This document shows, piece after piece, positions 1-9,155 of a DNA stretch of 53,706 nucleotides (its first letter is position 1; each line of letters begins with the position of its first letter). A program made the translations under genes and the position numbers. The notes under the pieces were generated by a model. That model was given only the letters and a program-made list of their open reading frames with translations. It was not told the origin of the DNA and made no database searches. Origin of the DNA: Candidatus Zixiibacteriota bacterium (lineage in GTDB: Bacteria; Zixibacteria; MSB-5A5; UBA10806); NCBI GenBank assembly GCA_020348065.1, contig CP070742.1:3524114-3577819 (forward strand). The letters run 5' to 3'.

Positions 1-462
1 GAATAGTATAAGCACGATAATGTGGTAGCCGGCGAAAAGTATATCGGGGCCCGACGGATAGCGGTTGGGGACCGAGAGATAACCTCGCCAGAAAATCTCC
101 TCGAGGATCGGTGTGCTAATACAGTAATAAATCATGAAAACGATCCATGAATTACCGTAAAGGCCGAATTCTCTTAATGCCTCAGACAATTCCAAACCCT
201 CAATTCCCGCAAAAGGCCATAAAAGATAGAGGGGCAATCCGCTCAGCGCGGATATAATTAAGAACGGGAGCCCGATACGCCAGTTCCAACCCCGGAATAA
301 TCTCTTAAAAAGAATCAGATCACTATTTCTTAGAATGACAAATAAAATTGCCGCGTGATAAAGCAATATGGCGGCCCAGGCGTTTTTTAAGATATAAAGG
401 CCGAATAGGATGGTTATATACGGGATAAGGGCGGTGGAGGATTTGGGGCGGAGAGAGGACAT
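1..462 (-). CDS. CPBP-family intramembrane metalloprotease, partial (C-terminus outside window)
   Basis: An open frame of 154 codons runs from an ATG at 462 to the first base of the window without a stop, so only the N-terminal part is present. The translation is strongly hydrophobic with about four membrane segments. Near its end it carries EEIFWRG followed about 20 residues later by FAGYH. These match the first two motifs (EExxxR and FxxxH) of the CPBP/ABI family (Rce1-like glutamic proteases). Known members are inner-membrane proteases that process prenylated or other membrane substrates; the substrate here is unknown. The two motifs at the right spacing make the family call good, but the third motif lies outside the window. 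Confidence 0.8.
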   Translation of the reverse strand, partial: MSSLRPKSSTALIPYITILFGLYILKNAWAAILLYHAAILFVILRNSDLILFKRLFRGWNWRIGLPFLIISALSGLPLYLLWPFAGIEGLELSEALREFGLYGNSWIVFMIYYCISTPILEEIFWRGYLSVPNRYPSGPDILFAGYHIIVLILF

Positions 463-582
463 TATATGGCAATACGATATAAAAGCTTTTTAGTTACCAG
501 GAGCGCCAGGTAGCCGGCATAAATATATCCTTTTATCAAAATTCTTGGTGGGGGCGTATTGCAATACGTCCTTACAACCTTT

Positions 583-2406
583 CTATTTCAACAACACCAT
601 CCTTCTTGTTTCAACATTATCCCCCGCCTGCAGGCGGTAGAAATAGACGCCGCTTGCGAGATGGGAGGCGTCGAAAGTCACGGTATGGACGCCCGCTTGC
701 TTGTATTCATAAGGCAAGGTTTGAACCTGACGGCCGAGGAGGTCGTAGATGGTTAGCTTCACATGCTGTGATTGCGGCATGATAAATCTAATTGTAGTTG
801 AAGCGTTGAAGGGGTTGGGGTAGTTTTGCATCAGCATGATTCTATCGGGAGTTGGTATATATTCGTCAAATATCGCCGTTATCAGCGAGTCTCCCCCGCC
901 GTAAGCTCCCATATCGCTGCGCGGGCCGCCCAGGCCCCAGGAGCAGTCCAGCAGGCTGTCGAGGATAGCAGGATCGCCGGCATCGATGCAGGGGGAATCA
1001 TAGGGATCGCCGCAGAATATGGACATGAGGTGAAAGTCTCCGTTGGCGGTGTTACGAAACATCGGATCGGAGTTAATATTGCCTACTCCTGGCCACAAAG
1101 TATCTTGAATATCGCAATAAATCACTGATATTGAGGCCTGTGAATCAAGATATATTTCATTATAATACATCGCGCTATTACTCCAAAAAACCGTGTTTAT
1201 AAATTCCGGTTCTCCTAAAATATTTTCCCTACAGTATAATCCGCCACCCGAATACAATGCATAATTATTCGTTATGGTATTGTTTATAAATATATGATCA
1301 TTACGCCCCAAAAAAATACCACCGCCGCAACTATCCGCGGAATTATCATCGATTATGTTATGGCTAATTGTACTGGCATCGGGATAAACAGAAAAAATAC
1401 CACCACCATTTCGCGCATGATTGCCCTCAAATATATTATAACTAACCGTTACTTCTCCAAACAAATCAAGACCGCCACCAAAACCCGAAGCCGTATTTCC
1501 CTGAATAGTATTATTTGTAATTCTTCCACTGGAGATACCGGAAATTCCTCCTCCAGATTCAGCATAATTACCAAGTATTAAATTATCATTAATAGATGTA
1601 CTATTAAAATACCCTATAATACCGCAAATTCCTCCTCCAAAACCATTAACAGCCGAATTTCCGACAATCGTGTTTTCCTCAATTACTTCAACACTATAAT
1701 AATCATCAATCCCGCCTCCATTTAAGTCAGCTTTATTATTCCTTATTATGTTGTTTTTAATTTGTGAATGAGGATAGAAATCACTACACATATAACCGTA
1801 TATACCGCCGCCTAAATAGGCGTTGTTTTCTTCTATGATATTATTAATAATAACCGTCGTATCGCTCATAATAAAAGATATTCCGCCACCATTAACTGCG
1901 CTGTTTTCAGTTATATTATTATTTCCAATATAAGGAGAACTACTGACAATGCTAATTCCTCCTCCGTAAATCGAATAATTAGCGCTTATTAAGTTATTTA
2001 CGATTGTCGGACAAGAACTACTAATACATGTGATACCACCGCCAATTGTGTCTATGGAAGTTGAATCTCCATAACCCATGGTTAAAGTAAAACCCAAAAT
2101 AACGGCGCTTCGATTCTCACCAGATTCAAAAGTCACGACCGTTCCCGCCGAATCCCCGTCAATTAAGGTTTGAGCAATATGGCTCGTATCCCCCGTGGTC
2201 AAAAACAGCGAGCCCAACACGATATTATGCCCGTTGAAATTGATGTTCTCTACGTAGGTCCCTGGCTGAACCAGCACCGTGTCGCCATCGGAGCTGGCGT
2301 CGATGCCCTGCTGGATGGTGGGGTAGTCGGCGGGGATATTGATGATGGTGGCGGAGGAAACCGATCCTAAACACAAAATTAATGTTGTAAATAATACCTT
2401 TTTCAT
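583..2406 (-). CDS. Secreted right-handed parallel beta-helix protein with T9SS type A sorting domain
   Basis: About 607 residues if started at the ATG at 2406, which is followed by a good signal peptide (MKKVLFTTLILCLGSVSSA); the open frame extends nine codons further upstream without a better start. After a conserved N-terminal block (NIPADYPTIQQGIDAS) come many turns of roughly 25-30 residues marked by GGGI and NNxI, typical of pectate-lyase-like beta-helices. The last ~80 residues form a T9SS type A C-terminal domain (NYPNPFNASTTIRF, YDLLGR, SGVYFYRL, final LLK). The family is expected to be exported across the outer membrane and attached to the surface or released. No catalytic residues are recognisable, so the role could be glycan binding or adhesion. 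It lies 46 bp downstream of the 2453-3922 gene and is probably cotranscribed. The pseudogene at 3995-5647 is a close paralogue. Confidence 0.9.
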   Translation of the reverse strand: MKKVLFTTLILCLGSVSSATIINIPADYPTIQQGIDASSDGDTVLVQPGTYVENINFNGHNIVLGSLFLTTGDTSHIAQTLIDGDSAGTVVTFESGENRSAVILGFTLTMGYGDSTSIDTIGGGITCISSSCPTIVNNLISANYSIYGGGISIVSSSPYIGNNNITENSAVNGGGISFIMSDTTVIINNIIEENNAYLGGGIYGYMCSDFYPHSQIKNNIIRNNKADLNGGGIDDYYSVEVIEENTIVGNSAVNGFGGGICGIIGYFNSTSINDNLILGNYAESGGGISGISSGRITNNTIQGNTASGFGGGLDLFGEVTVSYNIFEGNHARNGGGIFSVYPDASTISHNIIDDNSADSCGGGIFLGRNDHIFINNTITNNYALYSGGGLYCRENILGEPEFINTVFWSNSAMYYNEIYLDSQASISVIYCDIQDTLWPGVGNINSDPMFRNTANGDFHLMSIFCGDPYDSPCIDAGDPAILDSLLDCSWGLGGPRSDMGAYGGGDSLITAIFDEYIPTPDRIMLMQNYPNPFNASTTIRFIMPQSQHVKLTIYDLLGRQVQTLPYEYKQAGVHTVTFDASHLASGVYFYRLQAGDNVETRRMVLLK

Positions 2407-2452
2407 AATAATTCTCGTAGTAGCGTATTGCAATACGCCCCTACGGCATTTT

Positions 2453-3922
2453 TTATTTCAATAGTATCATCCTCTTGGTTTCAACCATCCCCCCTACCTG
2501 AAGGCGGTAGAAATAGACGCCGCTGGAAAGGTGGGAGGCGTCAAAGATGACGGTATGAATTCCTGCTTGTTTGTACTCATCAAGCGAAGTCTCAATCTGG
2601 CGGCCGAGGAGGTCGTAGATGGAGAGGCTGGCGCGGGATTCATTAGGCAGGGTAAAGGTGATGGTGGTGGCGGCGTTAAAAGGATTTGGATAATTACTTA
2701 GGGATAGAAAATCATCTGGTATTATCGTAGAAGAGCTGTAAATATCTGTTGTTTCTTTAGCGATTTTCAGAAGCCACAGATCATTCCAGCCCGCCCCGAA
2801 CGACCGCGTACAACCGGTGATTATGTACCCCCCGTCGACGGCGGGCCGGACGGCGTGCCCGACGTCGTGATTTTCTCCGCCATAAGTTTTGTACCAGATC
2901 TCGTTCCCATCATCATCAATTTTCATTACAAGTAAATCAGTGCTGCCCGCGCTGTTCGACCGGGTGAATCCGGTGATGATATAGCCGCCGCCGAATGCCT
3001 CGCATATATGTTCACCGTAATCGTCTAAGTAGCCGCCATATGTTCCGGTCCACAGGGTATCGCCGATTGAATCGGTACGAACGACATAGACATCGAAAAG
3101 GCCATTGCCGAACGAATTCGAACATCCCGCAACAATATAACCGCCGTCTGAGGTTTGCTCGACGTAGAACGCGGTTTCCTCAAACAGCCCGCCGTATGTT
3201 CTTGTCCATAGCGTATCGCCGTCCTGATTCAGTCTTAACAGCCAGAAATCGCTTTCGCCGGCGCCGAACGAAGCGGTCGTGGCCCCGAATATATATCCAC
3301 CATCCGAAACGGCACTTAACGAAAGGCCCGTTTCTAAATTGCTGCCGCCGTAATGCTTCATCCATAACGAATCCCCGTTAGAATCGGTCTTTAACAGATA
3401 GAGATCACCCAGCGTCGGTCCTGCGGAATAGGCGTATCCGGCCACGATATAACCGCCGTCGGATGTCTGCAGTACCGACCGCCCATATTCCGCATCCTCG
3501 GTACCGTAATTGCGCGTCCATAAGGTATCGCCGAATTCGTCGGTTTTAACCAGGTATAAGTCAAAGGGCCCCAATCCGAATGATCGGGTTGCCCCGGAAA
3601 TTATATAACCGCCGTCGGATGTAGTTTGAACGTAATACCCGTATTCTATCCCATCGCCGCCGTAACTTCCGGTCCAGAGAGTATCGCCGTTTTGATCGGT
3701 TTTCAAAAGCCAGATATCGGTATTGAAGGAATATCCGGTAAGCCCGGTGATAATATATCCCAGATCATCGGTTTGCCTCAGGAAAATGCCTTCATCGGAG
3801 CCGCTGTAACCATAGGTCTTGGTCCATAACGTATCCCCGGGTTGTTGGGCTATAATAACATCCGGCGTTAAGGACAGGCTAAAAGCGGCTACAATTGTTG
3901 CGAAAAATAAATTGCGAACCAT
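2453..3922 (-). CDS. Secreted seven-repeat (probable beta-propeller) protein with T9SS type A sorting domain
   Basis: 489 residues starting at an ATG preceded by AAGGAGG at a normal distance. An N-terminal signal peptide is followed by seven repeats of about 50 residues, each with a TLWT..YGG element and a TSDGGYI(V/I)(A/S/T)G element. Seven such repeats suggest a seven-bladed propeller. The C-terminus is a T9SS type A domain (NYPNPFNAATTITF, YDLLGRQ, SGVYFYRL). Repeats of this type are common in FCB-group surface proteins of unknown function. The gene sits between two related beta-helix genes and its C-terminal domain closely resembles that of its neighbour, so recombination between sorting domains is possible. 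Confidence 0.9.
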   Translation of the reverse strand: MVRNLFFATIVAAFSLSLTPDVIIAQQPGDTLWTKTYGYSGSDEGIFLRQTDDLGYIITGLTGYSFNTDIWLLKTDQNGDTLWTGSYGGDGIEYGYYVQTTSDGGYIISGATRSFGLGPFDLYLVKTDEFGDTLWTRNYGTEDAEYGRSVLQTSDGGYIVAGYAYSAGPTLGDLYLLKTDSNGDSLWMKHYGGSNLETGLSLSAVSDGGYIFGATTASFGAGESDFWLLRLNQDGDTLWTRTYGGLFEETAFYVEQTSDGGYIVAGCSNSFGNGLFDVYVVRTDSIGDTLWTGTYGGYLDDYGEHICEAFGGGYIITGFTRSNSAGSTDLLVMKIDDDGNEIWYKTYGGENHDVGHAVRPAVDGGYIITGCTRSFGAGWNDLWLLKIAKETTDIYSSSTIIPDDFLSLSNYPNPFNAATTITFTLPNESRASLSIYDLLGRQIETSLDEYKQAGIHTVIFDASHLSSGVYFYRLQVGGMVETKRMILLK

Positions 3923-3994
3923 GTCAAATCCTCCTTAAAAACATGACATCATAGAATTCTTACCAGCAAATAAATTACATACTGCTCTCACAAA

Positions 3995-5647
3995 TTATTT
4001 AATCAGAATCATCTTCTTAGTTTCAAAACTACTTGCGCTACGAATCGTATAGAAATAAGTGCCGGAACTATAATTTTCGGCATCCCATATTAAACTATAT
4101 AATCCTGCCTGAAGTCTTCCGTCAAGTAATGTTCTTATTTTTCTTCCCAGCAGGTCGTAAACTGCCAGATTTACGTTAGCAGACTTTATTAGAAAAAACC
4201 TGATCGTAGTCGAAGCGTTAAAGGGGTTGGGGTAGTTCTGCTCAATAAAGAAATCTTGCGGCGGGTTTTTGTTTTCCGAGATAAAATCATCCCAGATTCC
4301 GGTGGGCCAGTCGCCGTTGTTGCCGCCGTAAGCGCCCATATCGGATCTGGGCCCGCCGAGCCCGAACTGGCAATCCAGAATGTTGTCGACGCTATCGGGA
4401 TGACCGGCATCGATGCAGGGGGAGTCATATTGATCACCGCAGTAGGTAGCCATGAGATGAAAATCGCAACTATCCGGGTTACGGAAAAGGGGATCAACGC
4501 TTATGTTGCCGATGCCCGGCCAAAGTGTGTCCTGTATATTACAGTAATTAATAACAGGTGTTCCGCTTTCAATAGATATTTCTTCACCGGTAGCTGAACT
4601 GTCATCCCAAAATATATTATTGAAGACGTAAGGATTTGCTTCACCATATAAATACAAACCGCCTCCGGATGAATCAGTAGAGTTTTTATAAACCACATTA
4701 TTAACAAAAGTAGGGTTAGATAAGCAAAACGATACCCCGCCCCCACCATCTTCGGCCCAGTTGCTTACAATTATATTATTTTTAATTAAGGGATTTGAAT
4801 TGATTTTACAGTAAATTCCTCCCCCACACCTCAAAGTGCTATTCCCGATAAACAAATTGTTTTCTATTAGAGGATTAGATTGCGTCCAGCAAGCAATACC
4901 GCCACCTCAGATATAAGCGTCATTGTATTGAATTATATTATTTCGAATAATGGGATTAGATTCAGAACAATAAATCCCGCCGCCAGCGGCATCAACGGAA
5001 TTCGCACTTATCGTATTATTATGGATTAGTCCATACGAATCAACAACGCAACATATCCCTCCTCCTGAGACAGCATAATTTCTATTGATGAAGTTATTTC
5101 TAATATTCGGGGAACTATGTATGCAGGAAATCCCGCCGCCCGCGTAAGCATTATTTCCATTGATGGCATTATTACTAATAATAGGGGAACTACGTATACA
5201 GTAAATCCCCCCGCCATGGGCATAACTGGAATTTTCCCTTATTATATTATAGCAGATCATTGGAGAACTACCGCTATCACAATAAACACCTCCTCCATAT
5301 TCTGCACACCCGTTTTGAATTGAAAAACCCGTAATGATAGTTGTGCTATCTTCACTATCTCCAAATGTAACCACAGACCCCGCCGAATCCCCATCAATGA
5401 CAGTCTGTGAAATATAGCTGGTATCGCCCGTAGTCAGAAATAGCGATCCCAGGACGATATTATGCCCGTTGAAATAGATGTTCTCCGCATACGTCCCCGG
5501 CTGCACCAGTACCGTGTCGCCGTCTGTGCTGGCATCGATGCCCTGCTGGATGGTGGGGTAATCGGCGGGGATGTTTATGACGGTGGAATAGGCATTAAAT
5601 GGAATAAATAAAAATAAGAATACGGACAGAATAAATATTCTAATCAT
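3995..5647 (-). pseudogene. Beta-helix T9SS surface protein interrupted by one in-frame TGA
   Basis: A paralogue of the 583-2406 gene: same signal-peptide region, the same NIPADYPTIQQGIDAS block and the same LGSLFLTTGD stretch. The frame starts at an ATG at 5647 with GGGAGGT just upstream. It is open to a TGA at 4907-4909, then continues in the same frame, without frameshift, through further GGGI beta-helix turns to a complete T9SS type A domain ending at 3995. The TGA falls immediately before a GGGI turn, so a single base change from a sense codon would explain it. Alternatives are a sequencing error or a truncated but expressed N-terminal product. A TTG at 4855 could restart the second half, but that product would lack a signal peptide. 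Confidence 0.8.
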
Positions 5648-5680
5648 TTTTACCTCCCGACAATCAATTGTGCCAATATT

Positions 5681-5709
5681 AAGATAAGCAATATGGCTAA
5701 ACGTGTCAA
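5681..5709 (-). promoter_or_regulatory. Sigma-70-type promoter for the beta-helix gene at 5647
   Basis: Minus-strand TTGACA (5704-5709) and TATCTT (5681-5686) are separated by 17 bases, about 35 bases upstream of the start codon. Confidence 0.6.
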
Positions 5710-5858
5710 TAAAATATCGATATTAAGAATCGGCGAAATTGAAAGGCGCTTATGTATAATGCATTGAACGTCAATATGATGCGAATTCTGGCCGGGCTTG
5801 GCATGTTAGGTATGTTTTACAAAAACCGATTTTTTAGCCTAGCTTTTTTTAATGATTG

Positions 5859-5887
5859 TTGACATCGGGCGATATTTAAGATAATAG
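5859..5887 (+). promoter_or_regulatory. Sigma-70-type promoter for the DUF2934 gene
   Basis: TTGACA at 5859-5864 with TAATAG at 5882-5887 gives a 17-base spacer. GATAAT at 5880 gives a shorter 15-base alternative. It lies just upstream of the start at 5914. Confidence 0.5.
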
Positions 5888-5913
5888 TTTCACATACAGG
5901 AATGGAGGCCGGT

Positions 5914-6165
5914 ATGCCAGCAAAAAAGAAAGCGGCGAAAAAAGCTGCTCCGAAGAAGAAAGTCGCCAAAAAAGCGGCAACAGCGAAGACAGTCGCAAGC
6001 GCCCCGAGGACCACACCCAAGATCGACCTTCGCACTTATATCAACGAATTAAATAGGCGCGCCTACGAGATTTTCCAGCAGAAGGGCTCGTCGCACGGTC
6101 ACGATTGGGACGACTGGTTTCAGGCGGAAAAGGATATTAAGAGGAAATACGGGATCAAGGATTAA
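5914..6165 (+). CDS. DUF2934 protein with lysine/alanine-rich histone-H1-like N-terminus
   Basis: 83 residues from the ATG at 5914. GGAGG at 5904-5908 ends five bases before this ATG, which makes it a better start than the ATG at 5902 that overlaps the ribosome binding site. The first ~30 residues are almost only K, A and P (MPAKKKAAKKAAPKKKVAKK), like bacterial histone-H1-like and AlgP-type tails that bind DNA non-specifically. The rest (IDLRTYINELNRRAYEIFQQ, then HDWDDWFQAEKDI) matches DUF2934, a small helical domain of unknown function often found with such tails. A nucleoid-associated role is inference. The gene stands alone on the plus strand between minus-strand genes. Confidence 0.8.
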   Translation: MPAKKKAAKKAAPKKKVAKKAATAKTVASAPRTTPKIDLRTYINELNRRAYEIFQQKGSSHGHDWDDWFQAEKDIKRKYGIKD

Positions 6166-6303
6166 CGGCTAACAGGAGCTAACTCCTTAACCCGGATTCT
6201 CTTGAAGCGGTCGGGCGCGTATTGTTCGGGGGTCCATCGGGATTTCCATTTACTCCCCTGACGTTTAGAAATATGGGCAAATTATCCCGCCCCGGATCAA
6301 AAA

Positions 6304-6332
6304 TTGACAATCCATTTCCGATATGCTATTAT
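6304..6332 (+). promoter_or_regulatory. Sigma-70-type promoter for the DUF4097 lipoprotein gene
   Basis: TTGACA at 6304-6309 and TATTAT at 6327-6332 are separated by 17 bases; TATAAT at 6330-6335 is an overlapping alternative at 20. The strong ribosome binding site AAGGAGG follows just before the start at 6361. Confidence 0.6.
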
Positions 6333-6360
6333 AATTTGGCTTGCATAAGGAGGAAAAATT

Positions 6361-7170
6361 ATGCTTAAAAGAAAATTAATCTCGCTATTCGTATTCATTT
6401 CCGTAATGGGGCTTTGTATCACCACCTGCGATAACGACACAACCGGCTCGGGCCGTAATGTCAATAACACCGATTTCATGGCGTCGGAATCCTTTGAATA
6501 TGCCGTAGGGGTGGTAGATCATACCCGGTTCAGCCTGGCGGCCATAAACGGGACGGTCAACATTACGGGAGTACCGGGCGCCGATTCTGTTATGATCAGC
6601 GGTGAAAAAAGCGTTGGTTCGGAAAGTATGGAGGACGCCGAAGACTACTTGCAGTTTTTGGAGGTGACCGTTGAAGATAATATCAGCGGCGTTGCGGTCA
6701 GAACCGAACAACCGGCGAACACGTACGGACGCAGCTATACGGTCGACTATAATATTACGATACCGAGAGATTTTATCGTTGTGGCGACCGCGGTTAACGG
6801 GCTGATTTTTATTTCTACGATTAATAATAATATTACGGTTCAGCACGTTAACGGACAGATCTCGATAAATGAGATATTCGGCAGCGCCAACGTTACCATG
6901 GTTAACGGCCAGATCATAGGAGATATCACACTGCCGCCGGATGGAATGATAGATATGCTAACGGTGAACGGGGATATAAATCTGATCATGCCCCAGAACA
7001 CGTCGGCTGAATTCTCGGCCATTGTCGCCAATGGTTATATCAATGTCTACAACCTCGTTCTGCACGACCAGGTAAGCACCAACACGTCCGTATCCGGAAC
7101 ATTGGGCGACGGCCAGGGCACGATCTCGCTTCTGGTCACCAACGGGGGCATAAACGTGGCCGGGAATTGA
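6361..7170 (+). CDS. DUF4097-type beta-strand-repeat lipoprotein
   Basis: 269 residues from an ATG preceded by AAGGAGG. The N-terminus is a signal sequence ending in CITTC, with the final Cys a plausible lipidation site although the lipobox is not canonical. The body contains regularly spaced INGTVNI, VNGLIFI, VNGQISI, VNGQIIG and VNGDINL turns, the signature of DUF4097 (adhesin-like beta-solenoid). Members are found in many phyla, often near anti-sigma factors, and their function is not established. Probable location is the periplasm or the outer-membrane inner leaflet. It appears monocistronic with its own promoter. Confidence 0.75.
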   Translation: MLKRKLISLFVFISVMGLCITTCDNDTTGSGRNVNNTDFMASESFEYAVGVVDHTRFSLAAINGTVNITGVPGADSVMISGEKSVGSESMEDAEDYLQFLEVTVEDNISGVAVRTEQPANTYGRSYTVDYNITIPRDFIVVATAVNGLIFISTINNNITVQHVNGQISINEIFGSANVTMVNGQIIGDITLPPDGMIDMLTVNGDINLIMPQNTSAEFSAIVANGYINVYNLVLHDQVSTNTSVSGTLGDGQGTISLLVTNGGINVAGN

Positions 7171-7267
7171 CCCACATACCGGTGAATCTGATTCAGGTAT
7201 CGATAAATTGCATAAGATAGAGAGCAGTCGTGCGGGCTCACCTTATTTTTATCTGTATAATAACGCT

Positions 7268-7386
7268 TCATGCAGATCTGTTCAGGACCGCTTTCCTCCC
7301 CCTCCTTACGGCCGCCGCCGTGCCGACGGCTAACAGCAACAGCCCCATTATCAGCACGATCCATCCGGAGAGGGTGGCGACGGTTG
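7268..7386 (-). pseudogene. Relic of an IPTL-CTERM-type sorting tail, out of frame with the upstream gene
   Basis: Directly downstream of the stop of the amidotransferase-dockerin gene, a different minus-strand frame reads TVATLSGWIVLIMGLLLLAV followed by an Arg-rich cluster and a stop. This closely resembles the IPTL-CTERM tail of the gene at 9156-10385 (PTLSEWGMLIMGLLLLALGT, then MVRRRRR). The frame overlaps the last codons of the upstream gene and has no start of its own. I read it as a leftover 3' end from an older gene replaced or frameshifted here. Confidence 0.55.
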
Positions 7387-8643
7387 TCAATTGATTGGCG
7401 GGCATTCCGGGCAGGGTGTTGGATACCGGCCGATTCCCCTGAAATAGCAAACCGAAAAAATAACATCCAGACCGTTGAATGCGCAACTGCCATTGGCGTC
7501 CGCCGCCGCCATAAGCATTCCATATGGTGAGCAATAAACCGTGTCAAAAGGAGCTGGCCCGATGCCTTTCAAATAGTTCACGCTATATGTTATATCCAAT
7601 TCGCTGAATTTTAAATCACCATTTGAGTCTCCGGCGATATAAAAGTCCGGCGGCAAAAAGAATCTTATATCCAACAAGTTCAGTGAATCATCGGCATTAA
7701 AAAAAACAAGTTCATAGTCATTTAACCGTATCCAATTCCCCTGTAGGGATGAAGGATATACCGAGGCCACAGCGCGATAACCTCCAAATGAGTCATCGAT
7801 ATAATACAAAGAAAATCCTGCGCAAAATCCCCATAAATTTTCGCCGTCACTTAAAATAAAATTCATATAGGCATGAGGATTAATCACAATCAATTCCGAT
7901 AGAGCTTCGATAATACCGTCGGTTACGTTCCAGTTATTCGCCTCTATATTCATAAGTAAAAATAAAAAGTATAATTCTGAATCGACGATTAACGAAGTGT
8001 CAGAAGGATCGCATTCGGGAATTCCCGATCCGGTCGGAGGATTTCGTGTCAGGTAATCTTCTCCGATCAGACCCAGCAATACGGCCTTGTCAAGATGCCC
8101 GTTATGCGCGAAACTCCAGTATCTGCCGTTTTTGTATCTCCAGAAAGGGTGGGGATTGGTTATGGTCTCGCAATTGTGGCAGCAGCAACCCGACGAGCAG
8201 TTCCTGATATGGGCCAGGATAATCTTCGGCACTGAAATATCTATGCCCGACACCGTAGAATCAAAAACGGGATCATAAAAAGCCTGCAATTTGCTTCTCT
8301 CAATTATTAAAGAATCACCGAACGCCGGATAATAGCCAATACCCCAGCCATCCGTATTGGCCCATTGCGAGAGATTTTTCAAAGAGTTGGGATAAGTTAC
8401 CAGATTCTTTATTATCAGTGAATCCTCGAAATCATTTGAAACCGCGCCCCACATTCTGCAATTGTGATTGATATTTTTCACGGAAGAAGGCGAATTATTA
8501 TTTCTATTTCGATTAATATAATTCATTGGCGAACCGTGAAGATAACGACCATTTTCTTGCCGATAAGGCGGGATAAACGACGAATCGGAGGCGATTAGCA
8601 TCAACAAAAGAACCATCGGGATGAATTTTATCGGAACGTTCAT
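7387..8643 (-). CDS. Secreted class II glutamine amidotransferase-like protein with C-terminal dockerin-like repeats
   Basis: 418 residues. A signal peptide (MNVPIKFIPMVLLLMLIASD) is followed by ~40 residues and then CRMWGAVS, DGWGIGYY, AHIRNCSSG...NPHPF and WSFAHNGHL. These are the N-terminal nucleophile Cys, substrate-loop and Asn-Gly oxyanion motifs of the YafJ/EgtC class II glutamine amidotransferase family. The last ~75 residues hold two dockerin-like units (DSNGDLKFSELD and DANGSCAFNGLD) ending in CPECPP. In this enzyme class the Cys must be N-terminal, so the ~60 residues before it would have to be removed, as in family members with propeptides. An extracellular member joined to a dockerin is unusual. 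Activity and substrate are unknown, and no clear ribosome binding site precedes the ATG. Confidence 0.75.
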   Translation of the reverse strand: MNVPIKFIPMVLLLMLIASDSSFIPPYRQENGRYLHGSPMNYINRNRNNNSPSSVKNINHNCRMWGAVSNDFEDSLIIKNLVTYPNSLKNLSQWANTDGWGIGYYPAFGDSLIIERSKLQAFYDPVFDSTVSGIDISVPKIILAHIRNCSSGCCCHNCETITNPHPFWRYKNGRYWSFAHNGHLDKAVLLGLIGEDYLTRNPPTGSGIPECDPSDTSLIVDSELYFLFLLMNIEANNWNVTDGIIEALSELIVINPHAYMNFILSDGENLWGFCAGFSLYYIDDSFGGYRAVASVYPSSLQGNWIRLNDYELVFFNADDSLNLLDIRFFLPPDFYIAGDSNGDLKFSELDITYSVNYLKGIGPAPFDTVYCSPYGMLMAAADANGSCAFNGLDVIFSVCYFRGIGRYPTPCPECPPIN

Positions 8644-8730
8644 TATTTTTAATTAAAGCAATTGTATTAAAAATCGGTTTTTTACGCTGTTATTAGAAGA
8701 CGCAATTTTCCTGAAGATCAGCATAGAATA

Positions 8731-9096
8731 CTAAGGGTTGGGCGGACAATCGGCACACGGTATCGGCGCCGAGCCTCCTTTCAAATACGCTACGCCATAG
8801 GATATATCCAGCCCATTGTAGCTGCAACTGCCATTAACATCACCGCAGTAATTCCAGTCGGGGCAAAGTGGACAATCGCGGCACATCGGGTCGCTGCCGC
8901 CCTTCAAAAAGGTAACGCCGTAGATGACATCGAGACCGTTGTAGTTGCCGGCGGCATTTACATCGCCGATGATGTAGTCGCATCCGCCGCCCGTCACTAA
9001 CCGGTTAAATTCTTTATTCTTATCTTTGCCCGGAACCCCGGTAAAGAGTACTGAAACTGATAGAACCATAATACTGATTAGCGAGATCGGTTTCAC
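8731..9096 (-). CDS. Small secreted protein with two dockerin-like repeats
   Basis: 121 residues starting at a GTG with GGAGG upstream. A signal peptide is followed almost entirely by two dockerin-like units: DVNAAGNYNGLDVIYGVTFL and DVNGSCSYNGLDISYGVAYL, each followed by KGGS and a Cys-rich linker ending CADCPPNP. The D-x-N-x-(S/A)...N-x-x-D spacing fits the calcium-binding F-hand loop of type I dockerins. There is no other domain, so it may be an adaptor or a stub. The gene lies between the amidotransferase-dockerin and the IPTL-CTERM gene on the same strand. Confidence 0.8.
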   Translation of the reverse strand: MKPISLISIMVLSVSVLFTGVPGKDKNKEFNRLVTGGGCDYIIGDVNAAGNYNGLDVIYGVTFLKGGSDPMCRDCPLCPDWNYCGDVNGSCSYNGLDISYGVAYLKGGSAPIPCADCPPNP

Positions 9097-9155
9097 AAAA
9101 CCTCCGCGCCTTTAAAGAATCCCAATAAAATCAATGATAGACAATATTGCCAATT

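Noticed and set aside
5641-5700. Sigma-54 promoter upstream of the beta-helix gene (minus-strand TTGGCACAATTGATTGT)
   Set aside because: The -24 part fits but the -12 position reads TG/GT instead of GC; the TTGACA/TATCTT pair nearby explains expression better.
7047-7547. 166-codon minus-strand open frame over the end of the DUF4097 gene
   Set aside because: It is antisense to the DUF4097 gene and mostly a frame shadow; only the IPTL-like stretch in the neighbouring frame is meaningful.
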